Source: Corinectria fuckeliana
Taxonomy: Eukaryota > Ascomycota > Sordariomycetes > Hypocreales > Nectriaceae
Reading direction: 5' to 3'
NCBI GenBank assembly: GCA_019137255.1
Contig: WPDH01000065.1
Span: 124,001-188,000 of the forward strand
DNA length: 64,000 nt
Shown here: positions 1 through 9,896 of the stretch, one piece after another
Layout of the letters: the number at the start of each line of letters is the position of its first letter
Position numbering within the stretch: the stretch's first letter is position 1
Program-made: the position numbers and the translations under genes
The notes under the pieces: model-generated
Databases searched by the model: none
Told to the model about the DNA's origin: nothing
The model's input: only the letters and a program-made list of their open reading frames with translations

Positions 1-536
1 TTTGCCATGTCGTTCTGGTACCTGCAACGCAACGGCATTCCCTTTTCAACTATCTGGTTCTCGTTCGGAAACATCCCCGACTCGATTGACCCCGACTATT
101 ACACCCAAAAGCTAAACGAGGCGAGCTCCATCTACTTTGTCAACTTGGTCGTCATGTAAGTCGATTCCTGAGCGCCGGGATCCATGTCCCTCCCGGTTGG
201 GGGTTGCGCGAGCGTATTTCTCTGACAAACCGCAGGCAATGGTTCAACCTGTTGGCCGTCCGCACCCGCCGTCTGTCCATCATTCAGCACCCACCCTTGT
301 TTAACAGGGCGACACAGAACTGGTACCTCTTCCCGGCCATGTTGTTCTCGCTGGTCATGGCCTTCCTTTGGTTGTATCCGTCCGTTTTCCAGCGAGTCCT
401 GCACACGGCGGCAGTGCCCGTTGAATACTGGTTCCTTCCGATGGCATTCGGTGTGGGTCTCATCCTTGTAGACGAATCGAGGAAATATTGCGTAAGAAGG
501 TGGCCGAATGGTGTTTTGGCGCGTATGGCTTGGTGA
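1..536 (+). CDS. Na+/K+-type (type IIC) P-type ATPase alpha subunit, C-terminal end only
   Basis: Only the last 151 residues lie in the window; the 5' part is cut off by the window edge. Exons are 1-155 and 236-536, with an 80-nt intron (GTAAGT donor, CGCAG acceptor) that joins VVM to QWFNLL. The visible part is the last transmembrane half of a P-type cation ATPase: a short luminal loop, then QWFNLLAVRTRRLSI, which matches the QWADLIICKTRR region of animal Na+,K+-ATPases. Two further hydrophobic spans follow, then the cytosolic end VDESRKYCVRRWPNG, equivalent to the DE-x-RK...RRxPG terminus of type IIC pumps. Family knowledge: these enzymes couple ATP hydrolysis to alkali-cation transport at the plasma membrane. 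The catalytic DKTGT and nucleotide-binding domains are outside the window, so activity cannot be judged. The subtype call rests on the C-terminus alone; an ENA-type or SERCA-type pump is less likely. Confidence 0.85.
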
Positions 537-3423
537 GCCCGATGCGTGGCGGGGATGCGACGTTGCCTATGCTGGACTGTTAAAAGTCGGCCTGGATGCC
601 TAAATCCCAATTCCAATATGACTTCGGTTCAATCCGTCCATAAATAAATCTCCCTCTCTCTTTCTCTGTCCGGGATATAATACAGTGTTGTAAACCATAG
701 TGCTGTAGAAGAGTGTTGTATTCGCCATCCTAAACGTCATCTCCACCTGGAGTGTACATGCAACTGCAGGAGCTGCTTTCGGAATTCGCCTCATATATCT
801 CGTAGTTACGAAGTAGTCGCAAACGATATCGATTGTAGATTATTATCGAGTCGGGCACATAACGCAATCTCGGGACGAAGGGAACTCTATTGGCGCATTG
901 GTGTCACATGAGGCCTGCGTGGGCTGGGGTGGGTGGTGAAGAGTCCGTCGACGTGGGCTGTGTTGGCGCAATTGCTCCGATACGATACGATATACCTACG
1001 GTGAGAGACATCTGCGGTGAGGAAAATACTCCTCGTCAGTTCCAGTACCTGGAAGTTGACTCTTACCTTTTTCGGCTATTTCTTGACTTTTCTCTCAGTA
1101 TTCATCTAGTGGCTGTCCTGGGGCCCATCTCAGGCCACCGAATGTGGCTCGTTGCATTCCTTGTGTGGGATATATCGGAACCTTGCTCGAAAGTCGGTGT
1201 CGACTGGCACTCTGCAGATGGCAATACGGTCATCGGACCCTGGAAGGTAGATGAAGAATAGGTCGCGGAGCTGGGCGGAGTTCACGTGAGGTGGTGGTGA
1301 GGGGAGATGCTGCAATTGATTCGACTCGGGGGCCGATGGATTCGCTGTCGCCGAAAGGTCGCTGGGACGACGGCATTAATACCGTAAGAACTGCAAAATG
1401 TCATGCTGCCATATTCGCATCCTAGTTCAATGGCTTAGGCTAGTGGCCCAATCTCATTCGTGGCCTAACATGTATTCCTTTTTAATGATTCCTGGTCAGT
1501 CGCTGGTCGGTAGGCCCCGGTGCCGGAGTCGCTCGACGGTGGCATGCTGGGTGAGCTGACGGGTCAATGCCACCAGGGATCCATCGAGGCTCCACCAGGT
1601 CGCCTGTTGCCGGCCCCACTATCGGATGTTGGCGTCCGTGATGTAAGACAAGGGAGAAGTGGGGAAGCTGCACAAGGCAACGCTGAGGACGATTGATAAA
1701 TGACGACGACGATTGACAGAGTTGCGAGATGAGAAAACGGGGGAAAATTGGGAACAACTGCAGGGAGGCAGGGAGTTAGAGATGCAGACGGGCGTCCTTT
1801 TACAGCGAGTGGTCGGCGTCGAGTTCTACCAAAGGAACATGCCACGGGGGAGCAAATGGCCATGAAACCAGGCACAGGAACAGGAAACAGGAACGCTGAG
1901 GGCATGTGCGGGGGCCAAGGGGCCCACGAAGCGTCATGGGGGGTCATAGGATCGGCCGCGGCAGTCGACGGCTTGTCGCAGCCTGATGCTGGTACGATGG
2001 CCGATCAAGAGGGTCAAAGCTACAGCAGTTGAGCTACCGACATGGAGAAAAAGCCTACATAGTACGAATAAGTGCACTAGGAGTACTTTCTATCAAGTAG
2101 GCCAACTTTCAAAGCGCCAAACACTAAAACCCCGTCCAGTTAAAACATCTATTGTGTACATTAGATTGTCAATCCGCGCAAGTGGCAGGGATAGCTTCCA
2201 TGCCAGCCAAGCAGCTTAGCTCATCACCAGCCAATGACCCGTGAGCTCTATGACTCTTTTCCACCCTCCATCTCACCACAAGGTTTCACGCGGGCGTCGG
2301 GGAACCAGGAGCAAAGTGGTTGGTTTGCAACGCATCAGGTGAGCACGGCGGCGCCAAAGCAGACGCATCCGTAACCGAAGCCCCCGGGGAGGGGGCAAGA
2401 CCTGGCGATCCGCGTCATTTGGTGATCGGGCACAGTAGATGTACAGTGTACTCCGTACGTACACCACGCACGACACTGGAACCACACGCTGGAACCACTC
2501 ATTGGAACCACTGGAACATGACACAACCCACGGCACGACATGACACACCACTACGTCTCCCCTTGCGCTCTTCCCCCCTCTGTCCTCATTTGAGTCACCG
2601 TTGCTCCCAGAATGCGGCATTTCGCACCGCCTCTTTTCGCTCTCGAGGCCGGCAGCTCGACGCCATATGTCTACTGCCGCTCTTTCGGACCCCCTCAAAG
2701 CTCCCCTCGCTGGACTGCCGTCGCTCCAGACGCCACCACATCCGATCGTAGTGGGGCATCGACAAGCTTTCCCCGGATTCGCGCCCCAGCGACTAGTACG
2801 GGGTGGGTACCAAACGTGCTGTGGTGGCCCCTTCCGTACTGCAGAGCGCTGGGAGGTGCGCTGCGTCAAGCCCGGCGCTAAGCCCGATGCGGTAGCACGC
2901 AGAGGTCGCCTGAGCTCGGTGACAGGGGGCGTCACGCCTTCCGTCAGGTCAAAGTCACGCGATCGTCCCGAGTACCTCCTGCACTTCCTGTACCTCTCGT
3001 GCTTCCCCCAACGACGTCCACTGGCAGCCCATCACCATCCCACGGAAGGCGGCGCAGGCAGGTGCAGGCAACCGTCCTCCAGGTGGGCAGTTACCCCGCC
3101 CGGTCTGACGACAGCGCAATGGCGGACCAGGTGCTTTGCAATAAACAACCCTCTTTCCCCCTTCACTTCCTTCTTTCGATCTCTCCTCTCCATCCACCAA
3201 CAGCATCAACGCCTCTCTGCAATCACCTGCTTTCCCACTAAAGGTGCGTCATCATCACGCTCTTCTATCCTTCTCAGATGGCTTCTCTTGGCCATCTCGA
3301 AACCAACATCCTTCCACCCTATTGGCCATAGGCACTGACTCTCCATCCTAGGACAGCACCATTAACTAAACAATCGTCACACGATCTCTTGATCACCTCA
3401 AACATCTACAAAACACCAACATC
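537..3423. other. Gene-free stretch
   Basis: No protein of a known family was found on either strand. The longest open frames (about 220 codons minus at 2273-2935, about 245 codons plus at 2601-3338) have no domain-like composition and overlap each other on opposite strands. A copy of the recurrent 9-mer TACGAAGTA is at 807-815. The last few hundred bases before 3424 are pyrimidine-rich and CA-rich, as expected for a fungal promoter and leader. Confidence 0.5.
643..648 (+). terminator. Possible polyadenylation signal of the P-type ATPase gene
   Basis: An AATAAA hexamer lies about 107 nt after the stop codon. Fungal poly(A) signals are degenerate, so this is only positional support. Confidence 0.3.
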
Positions 3424-4090
3424 ATGTCGGAACCACTCACTAAGGTCGACTCTGCCGTCCAGGGCTTGTCATCGTCTCCCCCCGTGGAGAACAAGATGAA
3501 GGGTCACCGGAGGGCGAGCTCAACTTCCCCTGACGTGATGAACGTCAACGAACTCGGTAAGCTGCGGTCCATGATCCAGGAGGGTCATGCCTGGGCACAA
3601 GGGATATCACAGTACTAACACATGGCTTCAGAGGAGAAGGGCATTGACCTGGAGCTCGCACCCGAGACGCAGAAGACTGGATGGAAACTCAACTCAAGCC
3701 CCAACGGAATCGAGGACCCCTCAATCCTCAAGCTGCCTCTGACGAAACCCATGGTGAAAAAGATTGACCTTCACTTTCCTCTAGGGAAGGAGGTAACAGC
3801 TCGAAACATGAAGGGAGTAACAATCAAGGATGCCCTAGATGCCATCCACAAGGCGTACAAGAAGAGGGTATGTATCTGTTGACAACGACCGCTTGACCGG
3901 GAACTCGGGCTGACTAGACAATGCGCAGGCTGATGATGAGCTCGACAAGCCCTACCTCGCTGGATTCGAGTGGGACAAGGAGGAGTCATGGACTCGACTG
4001 GTCGTCCACCTCCAGACGCAACCTACTGCCACGACCTTCGGCTCCTCAGGGGGCGGCAAGAAGAAGAGCAAGAAGAACAAGGACAACTGA
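3424..4090 (+). CDS. Small conserved fungal protein of unknown function (DUF6699-like)
   Basis: Three exons: 3424-3556, 3632-3867 and 3929-4090. Introns are 75 nt (TACTAAC branch site, CAG) and 61 nt (GTATGT, CAG). The product is 176 aa. The N-terminal 45 residues are Ser/Pro-rich and probably disordered. The central part contains LKLPLTKPMVKKIDLHFPLG, then GVTIKDALDAIHKAYKKR. After the second intron come ADDELDKPYLAGFEWDKEES and WTRLVVHLQ. The tail is a GGGKKKSKKNKDN lysine patch. The pattern of a beta strand with HFP, followed by GVT-x-x-DxLxAIH, resembles fungal DUF6699 proteins, but I cannot confirm the family by eye. No catalytic motif is visible. The splice model keeps one frame throughout and ends at a clean TGA, so the gene itself is well supported even though its role is unknown. 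Confidence 0.8.
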
Positions 4091-4843
4091 TAATCCCACG
4101 GCACCTGATATCTGTTCCAATAATTCCTTTAATTCTTCATGTTCGTTTCGCGGGTTCGTTGCGATCGGCGCCCCGGATATTGCGATTAGATATTCTTGGC
4201 CGGGCCATGTTCAGTGCGACGCTGGGAGCGTCGCCTGGTGTACTCCTCTAATTCTTTTCGAGGTCGGCCGTTTTAGCGACCTACCAAGGCTCCATTTCAT
4301 GGTTCCTTGAATAATTGAGACATGTTTCTCGCCCTGTTGACAAATTATTGATTGACGATTTGCAACCAAGTTGAGTTAAGCCACTGTGAGTGAGTTCTGA
4401 AAATCCGCCAAGAGATCTGCAGTGCGCAGAGTCAACCCAACGGGACAAGATACATTCATGATTAAGTACGTTCATGCCAGGCCGTCGCAAAGAGGCAATC
4501 CCTATTCCTTAGCACGTAGACGCTTGAGGGAAGACAACGAGTCAATGGCAATCTACCTTTTTCCGAGCGCATTTCCGCTTGCGGTTTTCAGTGCCAGCCA
4601 TCACCAGAGACGGAATCAGAGTGCGGCACAGCCGGCTACCGTCGGGCCGCGCATGATCGCACCGTGATGCTCTAACGCGGAACTGCGCAACCACCTGGAC
4701 GGCTTAATCGGCGGATGAACGTCATTCGCGAGCATCGTGCATAGCCGGGCGTGGTTAAAAAGATGGGGTAGCGTCACCTCTTCACGATTGTTCTTGGGCT
4801 TGCCACCAAACGGATCAGAGCTTGCCAGCCAATTTCTTCCAAT
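4091..4843. other. Gene-free stretch upstream of homogentisate dioxygenase
   Basis: No coding region was seen. It holds the 3' end of the preceding gene and the promoter and leader of the dioxygenase gene. Confidence 0.5.
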
Positions 4844-6321
4844 ATGCCCGTCACTCAGTTCGACACCAAGGAAAAATATCGGTATCAAAATGGCTTCAAC
4901 TGCTACCTAGAGTAAGTGCGGACTGCCGATTTACTTCTGTGTGCTCCTTGCTGACTTTCTCGTTCAGGTCTGAGGCCGTCGAGGGCGCGCTGCCCGTGGG
5001 ACACAACTCGCCCCAGAAGCCGCCGTACGGCCTGTACGCCGAGAAGCTCTCAGGGACGGCCTTCACGGCTCCGAGACACGAGAACAAGCAGACGTGGCTG
5101 TATCGCGTCCTGCCTTCCTGCGCCCATCCTCCGTACACGCCCGACGTTGCAGCGGCATTTGCCGAAGGTTCAAACGAGACCGTCGCAGGTACCAAGGAGG
5201 GAAAACTACACTACATCCCCAACCAGCTCCGCTGGGACCCGTTCGATCACGATGAAGCAAAGCATCTCGACTTCGTTTCCGGCCTGAGGCTGGTGGCCGG
5301 CGCTGGCGACCCTACCTTGAAGTCGGGCCTCGGCATGTACGTGTACGCCGCTGGCAAGAGCATGGAGGACAGCGCGGCGTTCTACTCAGCCGACGGAGAC
5401 TTGTTGATCGTGGCCCAGGAAGGCGCCTTGGACATCCGCACCGAGCTCGGATGGCTTCTCGTGCGGCCAATGGAGATTTGCGTCATCCCCCGCGGCGTCA
5501 AGTTCCAGGTCTTCCTCCCGACGGGGCAGGTCCGGGGCTACGCTCTCGAGCTGCATGAGGGACACTTTAACCTCCCTGAACTTGGGCCGATTGGCTCCAA
5601 CGGCCTCGCAAATGCTCGTGACTTCCAGTCGCCCGTGGCCTGCTTCAGCGAGGGTTTTGGCGCGACGGCCTCGGACGGGCCGGGCTCTTACACCGTCACC
5701 GTCAAGTTCAACAACTCGCTCTTCAAGACGGTCCAGGCACACACTCCGTTCGACGTCGTCGCCTGGCACGGCAACTATTCCCCTTTCAAGTACGACCTCG
5801 GCCGCTTCAACACCATGGGCACCATCTCCTTCGACCACCCCGACCCGTCCATCTTCACGGTGCTGACGGCCCAATCCGCCGTCCCAGGCACGGCCGTCGC
5901 CGACTTCGTCATCTTCCCTCCGCGCTGGCTCGTCGGCGAGGACACGTTCCGCCCGCCGTGGTACCACCGCAACACGATGGCCGAGTTCATGGGGCTGATC
6001 CGGGGCGGCTACGACGCGAAGCGCGGCGGCGCGGGGGGGTTCGTCCCGGGGGGCGCGAGCCTGCACAACGTCATGAGCGGGCACGGGCCGGACGCGGAGA
6101 GCTGCGAGGCGGCGCGCGAGGCGGAGCTCAAGCCGGTGCAGGTCGGCGCGGGCAGCTGCGCGTTCATGTTCGAGAGCTGCTTGATGGTGGGCGTCACCGA
6201 GTGGGGGCTGCGGACGTGCCAGAAGGTGCAGGAGGGCTACAACGAGGAGAGCTGGGGAGGGGTCAAGACGCATTGGAAGCTGCCGGATGGACTGAAGGTG
6301 AAGTCTCACTTGGTCGAGTAA
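4844..6321 (+). CDS. hmgA: Homogentisate 1,2-dioxygenase
   Basis: Two exons, 4844-4911 and 4968-6321, with a 56-nt intron (GTAAGT...TTCAG); the product is 473 aa. Reading through the intron from a TTG further upstream would give a wrong N-terminus. The spliced start MPVTQFDTKEKYRYQNGF and the join NCYLESEAVEGALPVG fit the family. The enzyme opens the aromatic ring of homogentisate to maleylacetoacetate in cytosolic phenylalanine/tyrosine breakdown. The Fe(II) site is intact: His356 and Glu362 in WYHRNTMAEFMG, with the same six-residue spacing as human His335/Glu341, and His395 in SGHGPD. GGASLHNVMSGHGPD and a near-complete length support an active enzyme. The partner genes found beside it in aspergilli (fumarylacetoacetase, maleylacetoacetate isomerase) are not next to it here. 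The 3' third of the gene is very GC-rich, which creates long antisense open frames that are not genes. Confidence 0.97.
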
Positions 6322-8063
6322 GGGGTGAGGCGAGGTTTTGATAGGTAGTGGAAAATAGGAGGATCTTGCTCTGAGGCTGACCTCTGCCTTGGATGTCAGA
6401 AGTTCTTCACAGGGCTCGGCGTCATAGTATACCACGCTTAATTTAAGTAACCCTCCCCTATCGTGTAATTGAGGGTGTCGCTACTCGAAAGAACAACCTA
6501 CCCTTGTGTACACATAAACACATTCGACGGCCGGTCTCGGTCCGCGAACTCAGCATCAACGTCGTATTCAATATCCATCTCCGGCTTGAACCCCAGCTTT
6601 GCGTAGCCATGTCTGCCCATGCTGGACGCCTCAGGGGTTTCCCAGCCCGGGTTCGGGACCAGCCAGATCTCGTCGCGGGTTTAGCTGTGATAACAACAAT
6701 AAGAATCAATTAATGCTTTTTGTAAACCTTGTATTTAGACTATTACAAACCTCCTCTATAATATGATACTTACATAGTATTCTTAAGCACACTAAGAGTC
6801 ACGCCCTAACCTGACAAAGGAAATCCTGTCATCACCCTAATCATCTGCCGTTCTATCGAAAAGCGATATATCTACCTTATCGTGATCCTTCATTCCCTCA
6901 ATTCCACCTCCCCATTCTCACATCGCTTACTGTTTTCCTTCTTCACGCCGCACGTTCTGAAATGTCTTTTCATTCCCCTCTAGCGCGGTTGCGAGCGGCC
7001 AATCTGTCTGCTCGGGAAGGGCGAGTGGCCGGAGGCAAGGGTCGAAAAGGTGTGTAAGCCGCCGCCAGTATGATGGGCCACTGGTGAAGGCCAATGAGAC
7101 CGTCCGGTACGTTCGTTGCCCAAGTGTCAGATGTAGGGCAGTATCGTGTTTGGGCATCGGGCACTTGGGTGAGAGTGAGCTGGTCGAAAGCGTACCTCAC
7201 CATCCGGTCAGCAGCTGCGCCCATCCGACGATTGGCCATCACATCTAATCCCTTGCTTTCCTCGGCCCAGGTGATGCTCCTCAAGGGTGCGCCCACAATT
7301 GACGGCTTTGGTCGGGTTGTTGGTCTGCACTGGCTGCATCTCCCACCAACAAAATATCCTGCTAATAACAACTTATGCCTTGTAGGAAACTAGGCGCAGA
7401 ACAGCTAAGTGTCTGTGTCATCTTCCTCTATACGGGTCTCAATAATAGTATCGGCTAAAGAAGTATTATTAATAAGGACAAAGTAAGTAAATAATAAGGC
7501 TAGACTTACTCGCTGTACGATTTCTCATCTCGTTAGATGAGAGGGTTGTTTGAATGCAGTATATATAATGATGTAGAGGAGAGTCAGGGAATTTCTGGAG
7601 GGGATCCGGCGTGTAATTTATAGGTCGCGTCTTGGAGTTTGTCATGCTGTCTCCATGTTGCTGCTTGCTTCCGTAAAGTATCTGGTATAGGCAAGCATAC
7701 TGTTTGTGTGACCCCGGACAGCAACATCCCCCCAGCCGCTGAGTTTCCTACATTCATAGCTAGGTACGCGTGTCTCAGGTGCTTGGTCCTGATTCCTGCG
7801 CAAACCCAGGTACAGGACCTTGGCGGCTATGATAACAGGCCTCTTGGTTCTCTTGTACTTCCCCGATGACTCTGTCATGCTTGGCACTAGGTTGATGATG
7901 AGTCTGACTAGATCCAGCTAGACGAACAAGCAGTTGGACTCATGATTGCAAACTTCATCCTTGACTCTCCATCCATAGCAATGGCAGATTTCTTCTATGC
8001 TCAAGACTGAGAGGTCCACTCAAACGACAAACTCCCGACATTCCACTCTGCTACACTCGCTTC
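6322..8063. other. Gene-free stretch with AT-rich patches
   Basis: No supported gene. Two AT-rich patches (about 6700-6800 and 7430-7500) are dense in TAATA-type words and contrast with the GC-rich flanks. They may be remnants of RIP-mutated repeats, but no element can be recognised. Confidence 0.4.
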
Positions 8064-9249
8064 TCACTGATCCCCAGCTGCTTCGTCCCAGGGCACAAAC
8101 GTCCCATACGCAACCGTCGGCCTCTCCTCCGCCTCGCCAGATCCTCGCTCCTCGCCCTCTCCCACGCCAGCCCCGAACCGCCAGACCACCACCGCCCGCA
8201 CGAACCCGAACAGCGCCAGCCCCCACATCATCACGGTGCAGCCCATCAGGACGCCCTTGACGGACCGGCTGCTCTCCTCGATGCAGCGCGCCCACATGAT
8301 GACGCTCGTCGCCGTCGTCAGGGCCAGGATCACGCATTGGAGGTATAGCAGGGCCACGGCGGAGAGCATGTGGACTTCGTGCGCCAGCAGCGTGGCCGAG
8401 CAGAGGATGAGGACTCCGACGAGGGACGGTTCGGCGACGTTCCAAAGCCTATCAGAGTATTTAGTTAGCATATCATGTTCACAATCGTGAGGTATTAGAG
8501 CTAAAGACTTACCAATCCGAGAACCCGACATCAGTCTCGCTCTTCTCCCACACAGCAACGCACATCAGAGCGCTAAACACAGCCAGCGCAACAACAAACT
8601 GCAGCGCCAACACGACGCCGTGGACGATGGAGCTGAGGATCCACCTGCTGTCGACTCCGACGACGGCAAAGGGGGCGTGTCTGCCGCCATCACGCGCCCG
8701 CTTGCGCGCCCCCCGCTCCGCGTCCTGCCACCGGCGATGATCCCACTCGTCGTCCGAGTCGCCGACCCACGGCGGAAACGGCGTCAGCGGCAGCGGCGTC
8801 GTCGTCGACTCCCGGCCCCGGCCCCGCGTGGGCCCTCTGATGGTGTCCGTCGACGGCGCCCGCGGAGCAGCCGTGACAAGCCCCGCGTACGCCTCCGAGG
8901 ACGTCGGGGAGGCGGGGCCGAGGGAGACCGGAGACACGGTCGATGCGGCGCGGCGCTCGGGGCCCAGCGCGGCGACGCCTGGCAGATCGGGAGACGCCAC
9001 GGTGGGCAGCAGCGCCGACCCCGGCGCGGAGACGTACTGCGGCGACGGGGCGAAACGGGCGCCGGGTTGCGAGGAGGAGGAAGAGCCCGGGTGCAGCGCG
9101 AGGGTCAAGGTGGTCCCCCGGTTCCTCTTCTTGCGGTGGACGCGTTCTGGCTGGGGCGTGTCCATGGCGAGACGAGAGTCGAGCGAGCGAGGTGGTGCGA
9201 GTAGGTGGTGCTTGTGGTGGGATTTGGGGGCGCCAAAGGAGGAGTACAT
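8064..9249 (-). CDS. Four-span membrane protein with long disordered N-terminus
   Basis: Exons are 9249-8513 and 8448-8064, with a 64-nt intron (GTAAGT, TGCTAAC branch site, TAG) that joins VGFSDW to LWNVAEPSL. The product is 373 aa. The first 190 residues are rich in Ser, Pro, Arg and Gly and hold a KKRNRG basic patch. Four hydrophobic segments follow: VVLALQFVVALAVFSALMCV, SLVGVLILCSATLLA, a segment around LYLQCVILALTTATSVIMW, and LMGCTVMMWGLALFGFVRAV. A Glu/Gly-rich tail ends the protein. The topology is MARVEL-like or tetraspan-like, but no diagnostic motif is visible and I do not recognise the family. ATG 9249 follows an in-frame TAG; a second in-frame ATG 28 codons on (MDTPQPERV) is an alternative start. 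The single spliced frame and clear TM segments support a real gene. Confidence 0.75.
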
Positions 9250-9896
9250 GCTTTCCACTCGAGTTGACTAGGTAGGGCGGTTGTTGGGGCGGGAGAGACG
9301 GCGTGGTGACGAGTTTCTGAGTTGAGAGTGAGTGATGTTGTGCAGCTAGGTGGTGCTGAGAACTGTCGATAGGTCGGATCTGGCTTTGCGGCGAGGAGCG
9401 AGTAGCATGTTAGGAAAAATCAAAGAGAGTCAATGGCGGCAAAGCTGCGATGCTACCGACCTCGTCTTTTAAGTACAACGACTACATGGTGTAGTTATTT
9501 GCCGGCATCGTGCAAGTTGCACCGTCGTGTTGTTCTTTGTTCCAACCCGAGGACATGGCATGTCTCACGATCCCACCGTTTAGGTCATGAGTTCGTGCGT
9601 ACGAGGGAGGACCATCAAGTAAGAAAACACCGCGGGCCTTTGTTCCGCGGGTCAAGCCAATGAAGTAGTGCTCGTGATGGATTTAGTTCCCGTAGTCTTA
9701 CAACGTTCCTTTGTCAGATCCTGCGCCATCCCGCCATTCCCACCCAATGCGTACCAAGCAGTTAGTCCCTTTCCATCTCATGTTCCTTCATCGTCCAAAT
9801 AGTCAAACACATCGTAGGGAGTGAAAACATCAACGCCGGTTGGCCCAATGTCCGGGGTATTGGATGCATGTTTCGTCAGTCAGTTCCGCGCTCGCA
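9250..9896. other. Intergenic stretch between two minus-strand membrane-protein genes
   Basis: No gene was seen. It is the promoter and leader of the gene on its left and the 3' flank of the peroxin gene on its right. Confidence 0.5.

Noticed and set aside
2273..3338. Two overlapping open frames of 220 (minus) and 245 (plus) codons
   Set aside because: They oppose each other, have no domain-like composition, and are not far from chance length for this window.
5386..6435. 349-codon open frame on the minus strand
   Set aside because: It is exactly antisense to the GC-rich end of homogentisate dioxygenase and gives a low-complexity Arg/Ala/Leu/Val translation.
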